Assembly: GCA_020161365.1 (NCBI GenBank)
Contig: JAIUNU010000011.1
Span: forward strand, 87,446-151,445
Length of the DNA stretch: 64,000 nucleotides
Direction of reading: 5' to 3'
DNA from: Pseudomonadota bacterium
GTDB lineage: Bacteria; Pseudomonadota; Alphaproteobacteria; Caulobacterales; Caulobacteraceae
A program made the position numbers and the translations under genes. Shown here in pieces: positions 56,160 to 64,000 of the stretch (positions are counted from its first letter, which is position 1; each line of letters begins with the position of its first letter). The notes under the pieces are model-generated. The model had not been told where the DNA came from. It did not search any database and was given only the letters and a program-made list of their open reading frames with translations.

Positions 56160-56771
56160 GTGAGCACTGCCGTTCGATCCAGCCGGGCTTGGGCCGGGGG
56201 CTTGGCCATGACGGCCGCGCTGTTCGCCGGCCAGGCCAGCGCCCAGGTGCTCGAGATCGACGACCAGGGCGTGGTGCGTCGCCATGATGGCCCGGCGCAG
56301 TTTCTGGGCGATGGCGTTTTGCGCCCCCTGACGGCGACGCCGACGCCTCCTCCGGGCCGTCCGCGCACGGCGACGGCGCCCATCCGGCGCCTTCTTGAGT
56401 CCTCGGCCCAGCGCTCTAGCCTCAGCCCTGATCTGCTCACCGCCGTCGCGCGCAGAGAATCCGGGCTGAACCCGAAGGCGCGGTCGACCAAGGGCGCGGT
56501 TGGGGTCATGCAGCTGATGCCGGGCACGGCGAGGGATCTGTCGGTGGATCCCACCGATCCCGCCGCCAACATCGACGGCGGAGCCCGCTACCTGAAGGCC
56601 TTGCTGGCCCGCTACGACGGCGACGTCGTCAAGGCGTTGGCCGCTTACAACGCCGGCATGGGCGCGGTGGATCGCCACGGCGGGACGCCTCCCTTCCGCG
56701 AAACCCAAGCCTATGTCGCCGCCATTCTCGAACAGATGGCCGAAGCCGTCGCCCCGCGCGCCAAGCCCTGA
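56160..56771 (+). CDS. virB1: VirB1-like lytic transglycosylase
   Basis: 203 residues from GTG 56160, which follows GGGGG; later ATG 56208 is an alternative that would still leave a signal sequence. Signal (GGLAMTAALFAGQASA). SLT fold: LTAVARRESGLNPKARSTKGAVGVMQLMPGTARDL (catalytic Glu in RRESGLNP), AANIDGGARYLKALLARYDGDVVKALAAYNAGMGAVDRHGG. Cuts peptidoglycan to let the secretion channel through. First gene of the T4SS string. Confidence 0.88.
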   Translation: MSTAVRSSRAWAGGLAMTAALFAGQASAQVLEIDDQGVVRRHDGPAQFLGDGVLRPLTATPTPPPGRPRTATAPIRRLLESSAQRSSLSPDLLTAVARRESGLNPKARSTKGAVGVMQLMPGTARDLSVDPTDPAANIDGGARYLKALLARYDGDVVKALAAYNAGMGAVDRHGGTPPFRETQAYVAAILEQMAEAVAPRAKP

Positions 56772-56784
56772 CCGGAGCGTTTTC

Positions 56785-57099
56785 TTGACCCAGATTCGCC
56801 GCCTCATCTCCGCTCTGGCGCTCGCCGGCCTGGCCGCGCCGGCCCAGGCCCAATCCGTGCAAGCCGATCCGGCGGGGTCGGGTCCGCTGCTGGCGGCGCT
56901 GCAATGGATGCAAGGGACGCTGCTCGGCAACCTCGCGACCACCGCCGCCGTCATCGCCGTGGCCATCGTGGGTCTGATGATGCTGACCGGCCGCATCGAC
57001 TGGCGACGCGGTGTCACCGTGATCGTCGGCGCCTTCATCGTGTTTGGCGCCGCCGCCATCGTGGCGGGCATCCGCAGCGTGGCCTCGGGCGTGCAATGA
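56785..57099 (+). CDS. virB2: VirB2-like pilin
   Basis: 104 residues. TTG 56785 with GGAG eight bases before it gives MTQIRRLISALALAGLAAPAQAQ, a proper signal; no ATG fits. The mature part has two hydrophobic helices (LGNLATTAAVIAVAIVGLMMLTG and GVTVIVGAFIVFGAAAIVAGI) split by a short basic loop, the VirB2 layout. Builds the pilus/channel shaft. The TGA overlaps virB3 by four bases. Confidence 0.84.
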   Translation: MTQIRRLISALALAGLAAPAQAQSVQADPAGSGPLLAALQWMQGTLLGNLATTAAVIAVAIVGLMMLTGRIDWRRGVTVIVGAFIVFGAAAIVAGIRSVASGVQ

Positions 57100-57380
57100 G
57101 CGGTCTCGGGTCCGATCCGGTGTTCGGGGCTCTCACCCGCCCGCAGATGGTGGCGGGCGTCACCTACAGCTACGCGGTCTTCAACCTGATCGTGACGGTG
57201 GAGGCCTTCCTGATCACCAAGTCCTTCTGGGCGCTGCTGATCGCGCCGGCCGTTCACGTGGTGGGCTATCTGGGCTGCCTGAACGAACCGCGCTTCTTCG
57301 ACCTCTGGATCACCAAGGTGAGCCGTTGTCCGAACGTCCGTAACCGCGGCTTCTGGCAGGCCAACTCCTACCGACCATGA
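57096..57380 (+). CDS. virB3: VirB3-like inner membrane protein
   Basis: 94 residues: two helices (YAVFNLIVTVEAFLIT, LLIAPAVHVVGYL) after PVFGALTRPQMVAGV, and CLNEPRFFDLWITKV, a typical VirB3 pattern (EPRFFDLW). Overlaps both virB2 and virB4 starts by 4 bp. Links VirB4 to the membrane complex. Confidence 0.86.
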   Translation: MSGLGSDPVFGALTRPQMVAGVTYSYAVFNLIVTVEAFLITKSFWALLIAPAVHVVGYLGCLNEPRFFDLWITKVSRCPNVRNRGFWQANSYRP

Positions 57381-59761
57381 CCGCTCGCTTTCTCAGCCTG
57401 GATCTTGGATCGCGGCTGGCGCCGCGCGAAGCGAGCATCGGCGATCGCCTGCCTTACGCCCAGCATGTCGACGACCTGACTCTGCGGACGCGCGATGGCC
57501 TGTTGCTGCAGGTGATCCGGCTGGAAGGCCTGCCGTTCGAGACGGCCGACGACCAGGAGCTGACCTATCGCAAGCAGATGCGCGAGATCCTGCTGCGCAG
57601 CGCCGCCAGTTCGCGCATCTCGATCTATCACCATCTGATCCGGCGACAGGTGGAGCCGAAGGCGGACCCGGTCCGCAGCGATCCGTTCAGCCAAGCCCTC
57701 GATCAGGCCTGGCGTGAGCGCCTGGACGGTCGACGGCTGTTCATCAACACGCTCTTTCTGACTCTGGTCAGCCGCCCCGCCCAAGGCAAGGTCGGCTGGC
57801 TTGACCGCCTGGCGCGCGCCGCCCCCTCCGGCGCCGCCGCTGAAGCCCAGGACCTGCGTCGTCTGCATAGCCTGCGGGAGAGCCTGGAGTCCGGCCTTGC
57901 CGCCTATGGCGCGCGCGCCCTCTCCAAACAACGCGTTCGCGGCGTGGAGCGCTCGGAGCCCTGCGCCTTCCTCGCCGAGATGCTGAACGGCGAACAGAGC
58001 GCCATGGCCACGCCGACGGGCGATATTGGCCAGGCCCTGGGTGATCGCCGCCTCACCTTCGGCCTCGACGCCCTGGAGATCGGCGCGGGAGGCAAGCGCG
58101 GTCGACGCTTCGGCGCGATGGTGTCGCTGAAGGACTACCCGGCCCGCTCCGCGCCTGGGATGTTCGACGCTGTCTTTCGCTTGCCCGCCGAGATGGTGGT
58201 CACGGAGAGCTTCTCGTTTCTCGACCGGCAGGCCGCTTTGGATCGTATGGGCCTGGCCCTGCGCCGACTGCGCGCCGCCGAAGACGACGCCTTTTCTCTG
58301 CGAGACGATCTGGCCGCCGCGCGCGACGAGGTCGGGGCTGGCCGGGCGGTGTTCGGCGAGCACCACATGAGCGTCCACGTCAAGGCCGACAGCCTGGCCG
58401 AACTGGACGCCAGCGTCGCCGACCTGCAGTCGGCGTTCAATGAGGCCGGCGCGGTCGCCGTCCGCGAGGACGTGAACCTGGAACCCGCCTTCTGGGCGCA
58501 GTTCCCTGGCAACTTCAAGTTCATCGCCCGCAAGGCGATGATCTCGGCCAGCAACTTCGCGGCCTTCGCCTCGCTCCACAATCACGCGCCTGGGAAAGCC
58601 GAAGGCGGTCCCTGGGGTCCCCCGGTCAGCCTGCTTGAGACCACGGCCCACGGTCCCTACCACTTCAACTTCCACAACGGGGATCTCGGCAATTTCACGG
58701 TGATCGGCCCGAGCGGGGCCGGCAAGACCGTGCTGCTGACCTTCCTGCTGGCGCAGGCTCGCCGCTTCGATCCGCAGATCGTCTATTTCGACAAGGATCG
58801 CGGCGCTGAGCCCTTCGTCCGAGCCATTGGCGGTCGCTACGACGTGCTGCGTCCGGGTGAGCCTTCCGGGCTCAATCCACTGCTGATGGACGACACCCCC
58901 GCCAACCGCGCCTTCGTCGCCGACTGGCTGGCGCAATTGCTGGGCGGCGCCGAGCGCCTGGAAGCCGAAGACCTGGCGATGATCGCCGACGCGGTCGACG
59001 CCAATTTCGACCAACCCGCCCACAACCGGCGACTGACCTTCCTGCGGGAGCTGTTCGTCGGTGCCCGCCGTCCGCGCGCCGGCGACCTGGCGGCGCGGCT
59101 GCGCCCGTGGTGCGAAGGGGGCGAGCACGCCTGGCTGTTCGACAACGTCGAAGACCGTGTGCGCCTGGACGAGCGCGCCTACGGCTTCGACATGACCCGG
59201 ATCCTGGACGCGCCCGTCACCCGAACCCCGGCGATGATGTACCTCTTCCATCGGATCGAGCAGGCGCTGGACGGTCGACCGACGATCATCGTGGTCGACG
59301 AGGGCTGGAAGGCGCTGGACGACGCCGTGTTCACCCAGCGGCTGAAGGACTGGGAGAAGACCCTGCGCAAGCGCAACGGCGTCGTCGGATTCTGCACCCA
59401 GAGCGCGGCCGACGCGCTGGAGAGCCGAATCGCGTCGGCGATCGTCGAACAGGCCGCTACTCAGATTTTTCTGCCAAACCCGAAGGCTCGCCCCGCCGAC
59501 TATATCGACGGCTTTGGGCTCACCGCGCACGAGTTCGATCTTGTCCGCGCGCTGCCCGACACCAGCCGCTGCTTTTTGGTCAAGCAGGCCGACCACAGCG
59601 CGGTCGCGCGCCTGGACCTGTCGGGCCTCGACGATGTGCTGATGGTGCTGGCCGGCAACGAGCGCCGCGTACGCAGGCTTGACCAGGTCCGCGCCCAGGT
59701 CGGCGATGAGCCCGCCGCCTGGCTTCCGCTTTATGTCTCCAGCCCCGGGGAGCGTCGCTGA
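57377..59761 (+). CDS. virB4: VirB4-type secretion ATPase
   Basis: 794 residues. N-terminal CagE/TrbE/VirB part, Walker A VIGPSGAGKTVLLTFLLAQ near residue 450, Walker B IIVVDEGWKALDD, and RNGVVGFCTQSAADAL, the RecA-like arginine/sensor region. Powers assembly and translocation at the cytoplasmic side. Its stop shares one base with the virB6 start. Full length, no missing key residue. Confidence 0.95.
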   Translation: MTARFLSLDLGSRLAPREASIGDRLPYAQHVDDLTLRTRDGLLLQVIRLEGLPFETADDQELTYRKQMREILLRSAASSRISIYHHLIRRQVEPKADPVRSDPFSQALDQAWRERLDGRRLFINTLFLTLVSRPAQGKVGWLDRLARAAPSGAAAEAQDLRRLHSLRESLESGLAAYGARALSKQRVRGVERSEPCAFLAEMLNGEQSAMATPTGDIGQALGDRRLTFGLDALEIGAGGKRGRRFGAMVSLKDYPARSAPGMFDAVFRLPAEMVVTESFSFLDRQAALDRMGLALRRLRAAEDDAFSLRDDLAAARDEVGAGRAVFGEHHMSVHVKADSLAELDASVADLQSAFNEAGAVAVREDVNLEPAFWAQFPGNFKFIARKAMISASNFAAFASLHNHAPGKAEGGPWGPPVSLLETTAHGPYHFNFHNGDLGNFTVIGPSGAGKTVLLTFLLAQARRFDPQIVYFDKDRGAEPFVRAIGGRYDVLRPGEPSGLNPLLMDDTPANRAFVADWLAQLLGGAERLEAEDLAMIADAVDANFDQPAHNRRLTFLRELFVGARRPRAGDLAARLRPWCEGGEHAWLFDNVEDRVRLDERAYGFDMTRILDAPVTRTPAMMYLFHRIEQALDGRPTIIVVDEGWKALDDAVFTQRLKDWEKTLRKRNGVVGFCTQSAADALESRIASAIVEQAATQIFLPNPKARPADYIDGFGLTAHEFDLVRALPDTSRCFLVKQADHSAVARLDLSGLDDVLMVLAGNERRVRRLDQVRAQVGDEPAAWLPLYVSSPGERR

Positions 59762-60921
59762 TGGACGTCTGCCCCGCCCCGCCGCCGACCGCAGGCGTCA
59801 TCCGCGGCGTCCTGTCGACGATCGACTGCCACACACGGGTCTACGCACAGAGCGGCTACGAGGCGCTGAACGGCCCGCAGTCGGTGTTCCCGACCGCTCT
59901 GACCCTGTTGCTGACGATCTACATCGCCCTCCTCGGCTATCGGATGTTGCTGGGCGTTGGCTCGACCCGGCTGACCGACGCGCCGCTGATCGCCCTGAAG
60001 ATCGGCGTGGTGCTGTCGTTGGCGCTGAACTGGAACACCTTCCAGACCCTGGTCTTCGACGTCACCATGAAGGCGCCCCTGCAGCTGGCGCAGACCATCG
60101 GCGCCCCGGCCGCCGCAAAAGGCGCGGCGCTTGTCTCCGATCCGCTGGGCGGATTGCAGGTCACCTACGACGAACTGGCCAGGAGCGCCTCGGCGCTGGG
60201 CAAGTTGGCCGGGCCCAATCCTGAAGTTCTGCGGGGCGGGGAGGCGGCGGCCGCTCAGGCGCTCTGGAAGGCGCAGACGGCGTTGTTCATGAGCACGGCG
60301 GGCGTCATGGCCATCGCGATCATCGCCGTGGGCGTGCTGTCCGCAACCGGCCCGGTCTTCATCGCCCTGGTCATGTTCGACGCCACGCGCGGCCTGTTCG
60401 AGGGCTGGCTTCGCGCTCTGCTCGCCGCAGCGTTCATCCCGATGCTCTGCTGGTCGGCGACCACCTTGCTTCTCGTGGTCGTCGACCCGCTTCTTGTGCG
60501 GCTGGCGCAAGGGCGACTGGCCGGAGCGCCAGACACCCAGGCGGCGGTGATGGTTTCGGCGGTGATCTTCATCTTCGCCGCCGCGCAGGCGGCCCTGACC
60601 GTGGGCGCAGCGGTCATCGCCGGCGGCTTCCAGCCTGGCAGGCCGGCCAAGCGCACCGAGCGCACGACTCGCCAGGAGCGCACGGCCGTCTCGGCGCCGC
60701 AGGCCCTTTCGCGGCCCGATCGGCTGGCGCAAAGCCTGCAGACGTCAGCGGGCGCGATGGGCCGCACGGTTGGCGTCGATCTACCGGGACTTCCGACGCC
60801 CACGGTGGTCGGCGCGCTACGCGCCGCGACGACGCTCCCCCGCGCCGAGGGGCGCGAAACCCCTCATCGTCGGGGCGCCTTCATGGATCACTATCGCAAC
60901 CTGACCGGAGGCGCCCGATGA
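59761..60921 (+). CDS. virB6: VirB6-like polytopic channel protein
   Basis: 386 residues. N-terminal periplasmic segment, then five to six hydrophobic helices (FPTALTLLLTIYIALLGYRMLLG, LIALKIGVVLSLALNW, LFMSTAGVMAIAIIAVGVL, LVMFDATRGLFEGWLRALLAAAFIPMLCWSATTLLLVVV, VMVSAVIFIFAAAQAALTVGAAVIAGG) and a basic cytoplasmic tail (PAKRTERTTRQERTAV). The FDATRGLFEGWLR stretch with its Trp is diagnostic. Overlaps virB9 by 4 bp. Confidence 0.9.
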   Translation: MDVCPAPPPTAGVIRGVLSTIDCHTRVYAQSGYEALNGPQSVFPTALTLLLTIYIALLGYRMLLGVGSTRLTDAPLIALKIGVVLSLALNWNTFQTLVFDVTMKAPLQLAQTIGAPAAAKGAALVSDPLGGLQVTYDELARSASALGKLAGPNPEVLRGGEAAAAQALWKAQTALFMSTAGVMAIAIIAVGVLSATGPVFIALVMFDATRGLFEGWLRALLAAAFIPMLCWSATTLLLVVVDPLLVRLAQGRLAGAPDTQAAVMVSAVIFIFAAAQAALTVGAAVIAGGFQPGRPAKRTERTTRQERTAVSAPQALSRPDRLAQSLQTSAGAMGRTVGVDLPGLPTPTVVGALRAATTLPRAEGRETPHRRGAFMDHYRNLTGGAR

Positions 60922-61673
60922 CCCGGACGCGCGCCCTGCTCGGCGCCCTGGTGGCGCTCGTTCTCGCCACGCCGCCCCTTCAAGCGCAAGCCGCGCCCGA
61001 CCAACGCGTCCGGATCGTGCGCTACGCGCCCGACCAAGTGGTTCGGCTGGACGCCACGCTGGGCTATGTCGTCACGCTGTTCTTTGGCGAAGACGAGCGG
61101 ATCGAGAACGTGGCTATCGGCGACAGCCTGGGCTGGCAGATCACGCCCAACCGTCGTGCGCGCGTGCTGTTCGTCAAGCCCAACGAACGCGCCGCGCGGA
61201 CCAACATGACCGTGGTCACGAACCTCCGTAGCTACAATTTCGACCTTCGCGCCGTGGCGAGCACGCGGGCGCAGCAGCCGGTCTTCTCGCTGCGTTTCGA
61301 CTACCCGGTCCCCGCTCAAGCCGTTCTCGCTCCGCCCCCCGCGCCGCCGCCGCCCCCCGAACCGCCGCGCGAGGTCAACAAGGCCTACAGCTTCAGCGGC
61401 TCGGCGCTCGGCCTGCCTGAACGGGTCTTTGACGACGGGGTCTCGACCTATTTCGTTTTCCCAGCAGGCGTAGACTATCCGGCCATCTTCGCCGTGGACC
61501 CCGACAACAAGGAGGCGGTCGTCAACATCGCCCAGCGCGACGGCTTTCTGATCGTCGATCGCCTCGCAGGCGCCTTCGTCCTGCGTCGCGGCGACCAGGT
61601 GACGCGCATCGTCAACGACGGCTATCGCGAAGCCGCTACCGCCACCACACTGTCGCCCCGCAAGACGCGCTAG
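60918..61673 (+). CDS. virB9: VirB9-like outer membrane-complex protein
   Basis: 251 residues with a signal (ALLGALVALVLATPPLQAQA). Body: RIVRYAPDQVVRLDATLGYVVTLFFGEDERIENVAIGDS, NRRARVLFVKPNERAARTNMTVVTNLRSYNFDLRA, a Pro-rich linker (APPPAPPPPPEPP), then the C-terminal domain KAYSFSGSALGLPERVFDDGVSTYFVFP and FLIVDRLAGAFVLRRGDQV. The last domain normally pairs with VirB7, but no virB7 gene is next to it. Confidence 0.92.
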   Translation: MTRTRALLGALVALVLATPPLQAQAAPDQRVRIVRYAPDQVVRLDATLGYVVTLFFGEDERIENVAIGDSLGWQITPNRRARVLFVKPNERAARTNMTVVTNLRSYNFDLRAVASTRAQQPVFSLRFDYPVPAQAVLAPPPAPPPPPEPPREVNKAYSFSGSALGLPERVFDDGVSTYFVFPAGVDYPAIFAVDPDNKEAVVNIAQRDGFLIVDRLAGAFVLRRGDQVTRIVNDGYREAATATTLSPRKTR

Positions 61674-61685
61674 GAGCTTCGGACC

Positions 61686-62840
61686 ATGACCGCGCCTTCG
61701 CCCCCCTCCGACCCGGATCTCGACAGCCCCGTCCTGCGGTCGCTGGGCTATGGCCCGACCGCCGTCGGCCGCCCGCAATCGCCATGGGGCCTGGCGCTTG
61801 GGATCGTGGGGATCATCATTCTCGGCATGGTGGTCTATTCCTCGCTCAGCCAGGCGCGTGAGGCCGCCGGGCGACCGCCTGCCCAGACGGCGACCTCAGC
61901 CATCGCCGTGACGCCGTCGACGCCGGCTCCAAGCATGCCGCCCATCGCCGTTGTCGACAGCGGCACAATGCAACAAGGCCTGCCCGCCCCGATCGGCCTG
62001 CAGGAAACGCCCGCTGCGCCCGGGAGCGACCTGGCGGTTCAGGACGCCGCCAACCGCCTGCGCGCGCCGGCCATGGTGGTCGATCTGGACGGCCGCCCCG
62101 CCCCGGCGGCCGGAGAGACTGTCGCCGCCATGCAGACAGCGGCCGAGACCGCGCCAGCCCGCGCAACGGCCCGCCCGGCCGCCGAAGACAACAAGATGTC
62201 GGCCGAGGAACGCTTCGCCGAAAAGGTCGCCGGCAATAACGCCGATGCGGCCCGCGCCACCCGCCTGGCCGACGCCAGCCTCGTCGCGCCCCAGGGGACG
62301 GTGATCCCCGCGATCCTGGAGACGGCGATCAATTCCGACCTGCCAGGCTTCGTGCGGGCCGTGGTCAGCCGCGACGTGCGGGGTTTTGACGGATCGACCG
62401 TGCTGATCCCGCGCGGCTCGAAACTGATCGGGCAATACAAGAGCGGCGTCGCGGCCGGTCAGACCCGGGCCTTCATCGTCTGGTCGCGAGTCCTGACGCC
62501 TCAGGGGGTCTCGATCGACATCGGCTCTCCGGGCGCCGATCGACTGGGCCGTGGCGGCCTCGACGGCGAGACCAACACGCACTTCTTCCGACGGTTTGGC
62601 GCTTCGATCCTGCTCTCGGTTCTGAACGCGGGGCTGAATGCGGCGTCCAACAACGGGCAGGGCGGCGACAACACCGCCATCATCATCGGCTCGCCGCAAC
62701 AGGCCTCGAACATCGCCTCGATCGCCCTCCAGCGCGAGATCGACATCCCCACGACGATCAGCGTCGCCCAGGGCGCGCCCATCCGTGTCTTCGTCGCCCG
62801 CGACCTCGACTTCTCCGGCGTGGTACAGAAGGCGCGATGA
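61686..62840 (+). CDS. virB10: VirB10-like channel protein
   Basis: 384 residues. One membrane helix (LALGIVGIIILGMVVYSSL) near residue 45, a Pro/Ala-rich periplasmic linker, then the TrbI/VirB10 beta barrel: VAPQGTVIPAILETAINSDLPGFVRAVVSRDVRGFDGSTVLIPRGSKLIGQYKSGVAAGQTRAFIVWSRV, LDGETNTHFFRRFGASILLSVL and IQREIDIPTTISVAQGAPIRVFVARDLDFS. Spans both membranes and couples energy to the gate. Confidence 0.94.
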   Translation: MTAPSPPSDPDLDSPVLRSLGYGPTAVGRPQSPWGLALGIVGIIILGMVVYSSLSQAREAAGRPPAQTATSAIAVTPSTPAPSMPPIAVVDSGTMQQGLPAPIGLQETPAAPGSDLAVQDAANRLRAPAMVVDLDGRPAPAAGETVAAMQTAAETAPARATARPAAEDNKMSAEERFAEKVAGNNADAARATRLADASLVAPQGTVIPAILETAINSDLPGFVRAVVSRDVRGFDGSTVLIPRGSKLIGQYKSGVAAGQTRAFIVWSRVLTPQGVSIDIGSPGADRLGRGGLDGETNTHFFRRFGASILLSVLNAGLNAASNNGQGGDNTAIIIGSPQQASNIASIALQREIDIPTTISVAQGAPIRVFVARDLDFSGVVQKAR

Positions 62841-63808
62841 GCACGGGCGTCTATCTGGCCGCCTATCTGGCGCCGCTGCGCGACTGGCTGGATCGGCCCG
62901 ACGTCACCGACATCTGGGTCAACCGGCCCGGTGAGGTCTGGATCGAAACCACCAGCGGCGCGACCTCGCGCGTGGCCGCGCCGGACCTCAACGACCAGGC
63001 GCTGCAACGCCTGGCCCGGCAGATCGCCGCCGCCAGTCACCAGGGCGTCAGCCGCGAGCAGCCGCTGCTCAGCGCCAGCTTGCCCGACGGGGCTCGGGTT
63101 CAGATCATCGCGCCCCCCGCCACGCGCGGTGACTTAGCCTTGGCCATCCGCAAGCACACGCTCAGCGACCTCAGCCTCAGTGACCTTGCGGTCTCAGGAA
63201 CGCTCACGGCGCCGGCGGACACGGGCCGCACCGACGCCGAAGCCGCGCTCCGGGGTCACCTCGACGCCGGCGATATCGAGGTCTTCCTTCGCGCGGCGGT
63301 GAAGGCGCGCAAGACGATCGTCCTCTCGGGCGGCACCTCCTCGGGCAAGACCACCCTGCTCAACGCCCTGGTCAAGGAGATCCCGCCGCACGAGCGTCTG
63401 GTTCTCATCGAGGACGCGCCCGAAATTCAGCTCCGGCACGAAAACGCCGTCGGCTTGATCGCGGCTCGGAGCGAGACGGGCGAGGCGCAGGTGGACGCGG
63501 AGGACCTTCTTCAGGCCAGCCTGCGCATGCGGCCCGATCGCATCCTTCTGGGTGAATTGCGTGGACGGGAAGCTTTCGCCTTTCTGCGCGCGGTCAATAC
63601 CGGCCACCCCGGTTCAATCACCACGGTCCATGCCGACAGCCCGCAGGGCGCCCTCGACCAGATCGCGCTGCTCTCGCTGCTGGCGGGCGTGGATCTGGGG
63701 TGGGACACCGTCCGCAACTATGTCCGGCAAGTCGTCGACGTCGTGGTCCAGCTGAACCGTGTCGACGGCGCGCGTCGGGTCACCGCAGTCGAGATGTTGT
63801 CGCGCTAG
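62837..63808 (+). CDS. virB11: VirB11-type traffic ATPase
   Basis: 323 residues. N-terminal domain (DWLDRPDVTDIWVNRPGEVWIET) and hexameric RecA part with Walker A LSGGTSSGKTTLLNALV, Asp box IEDAPEIQL, Walker B RILLGELRGREAFAFLRAVNTGHPGSITTVHADS with His box. Last gene of the secretion operon; ends 4 bases before the convergent EIIB gene. All ATPase boxes intact. Confidence 0.95.
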   Translation: MSTGVYLAAYLAPLRDWLDRPDVTDIWVNRPGEVWIETTSGATSRVAAPDLNDQALQRLARQIAAASHQGVSREQPLLSASLPDGARVQIIAPPATRGDLALAIRKHTLSDLSLSDLAVSGTLTAPADTGRTDAEAALRGHLDAGDIEVFLRAAVKARKTIVLSGGTSSGKTTLLNALVKEIPPHERLVLIEDAPEIQLRHENAVGLIAARSETGEAQVDAEDLLQASLRMRPDRILLGELRGREAFAFLRAVNTGHPGSITTVHADSPQGALDQIALLSLLAGVDLGWDTVRNYVRQVVDVVVQLNRVDGARRVTAVEMLSR

Positions 63809-63812
63809 GACT

Positions 63813-64000
63813 TCAGGCCAGGTCGCGCATCGCGTCTGCCACGCCCTCGGCCTCCGCTCCCAGGACGATGTGGATCACCCCCTCGCCAGGTCGAACGACC
63901 CCCCGCCCGCCGGCGGCCTGGAGGGCGGCTGGGTCGATGTGGGCGGGGTCGATGAGGACGATGCGCAGGCGGCTGGAGACGGCGGCGATGTCGCGCAGGT
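63813..64000 (-). CDS. PTS transporter EIIB domain, C-terminal part (partial)
   Basis: The last 61 codons are visible. LRDIAAVSSRLRIVLIDPAHIDP then ALQAAGGRGVVRPGEGVIHIVLGAEAEGVADAM is the EIIB fold of glucose/GlcNAc PTS permeases. In active EIIB the sequence before RLR is C-[IA]-T-R-L-R; here it is V-S-S-R-L-R, so the phosphorylatable Cys is missing in this copy. It may be a second, inactive EIIB of a larger permease whose rest lies beyond the window. Confidence 0.75.
   Translation of the reverse strand, partial: LRDIAAVSSRLRIVLIDPAHIDPAALQAAGGRGVVRPGEGVIHIVLGAEAEGVADAMRDLA

Noticed and set aside
57368..59596. 742-residue minus-strand frame over virB4
   Set aside because: Antisense shadow of an intact VirB4 ATPase with all motifs.

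Overview
The window is high-GC, densely coded alphaproteobacterial chromosome. Gene content and protein style (a TonB-dependent receptor beside PhoD, a bc1 complex ordered Rieske / cytochrome b / c1, GANTC clusters, TTG and GTG starts, an intergenic palindromic element typical of the group) fit Caulobacter or a very close relative. This is an inference from style and recalled families, not from a database search. No prophage, transposase, CRISPR array or rRNA is visible. Most of the window is ordinary core genome with short gaps.

Layout. 1-5.2 kb: end of a PgeF/laccase-domain gene, prs, a proline-rich lipoprotein, rplY, pth and a PLDc_N/TPR membrane protein. 5.3-12.2 kb: M24 peptidase, pirin, ychF, a duplicated cysteine-rich secreted protein, two tandem dienelactone hydrolases, a histidine phosphatase and a degenerate retropepsin-like protein. 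12.3-15 kb: the petABC (cytochrome bc1) operon on the minus strand, then trmL. 15.6-20 kb: small membrane protein, GT2, GT39, HMG-CoA lyase and a small lipoprotein. 20-25.6 kb: GT2, thrS, yidD, an IscU-like scaffold, an SRPBCC protein and cysS on the minus strand. 25.7-30.4 kb: folE, DUF817, hisI, a LysE exporter and phoD. 30.4-36 kb: TonB receptor (with phoD, behind a candidate Pho box), a RluD-type pseudouridine synthase, a secreted protein, a catalytically dead-looking MBL protein and tRNA-Ser(CGA).

36.3-44.3 kb is a complete kdp potassium-uptake locus (small ORF, kdpF, A, B, C, D, E) with repeated TTTA-type sites upstream. 44.4-49.6 kb holds a histidine kinase/response regulator pair facing two minus-strand units: ompW-like / DUF2490 / 205-aa secreted protein, and an NTF2-like secreted protein. 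Both units carry the same roughly 40-bp conserved upstream block, with direct repeats at helical spacing. I propose this as an envelope-response regulon controlled by the adjacent OmpR-type regulator; it is the best candidate here for an undescribed system.

49.7-52.4 kb: UDP-glucose dehydrogenase and a UDP-glucuronate epimerase-like gene (polysaccharide precursor supply), then tRNA-Cys(GCA). 52.5-55.8 kb: a DUF1800/DUF1501 pair. 56.1-63.8 kb: a tightly overlapping type IV secretion operon, virB1-B2-B3-B4-B6-B9-B10-B11, with no virB5, virB7, virB8 or virD4. It is preceded by a 311-bp divergent spacer with four GANTC methylation sites. The window ends in the C-terminus of a PTS EIIB domain whose usual phosphorylated cysteine is replaced.
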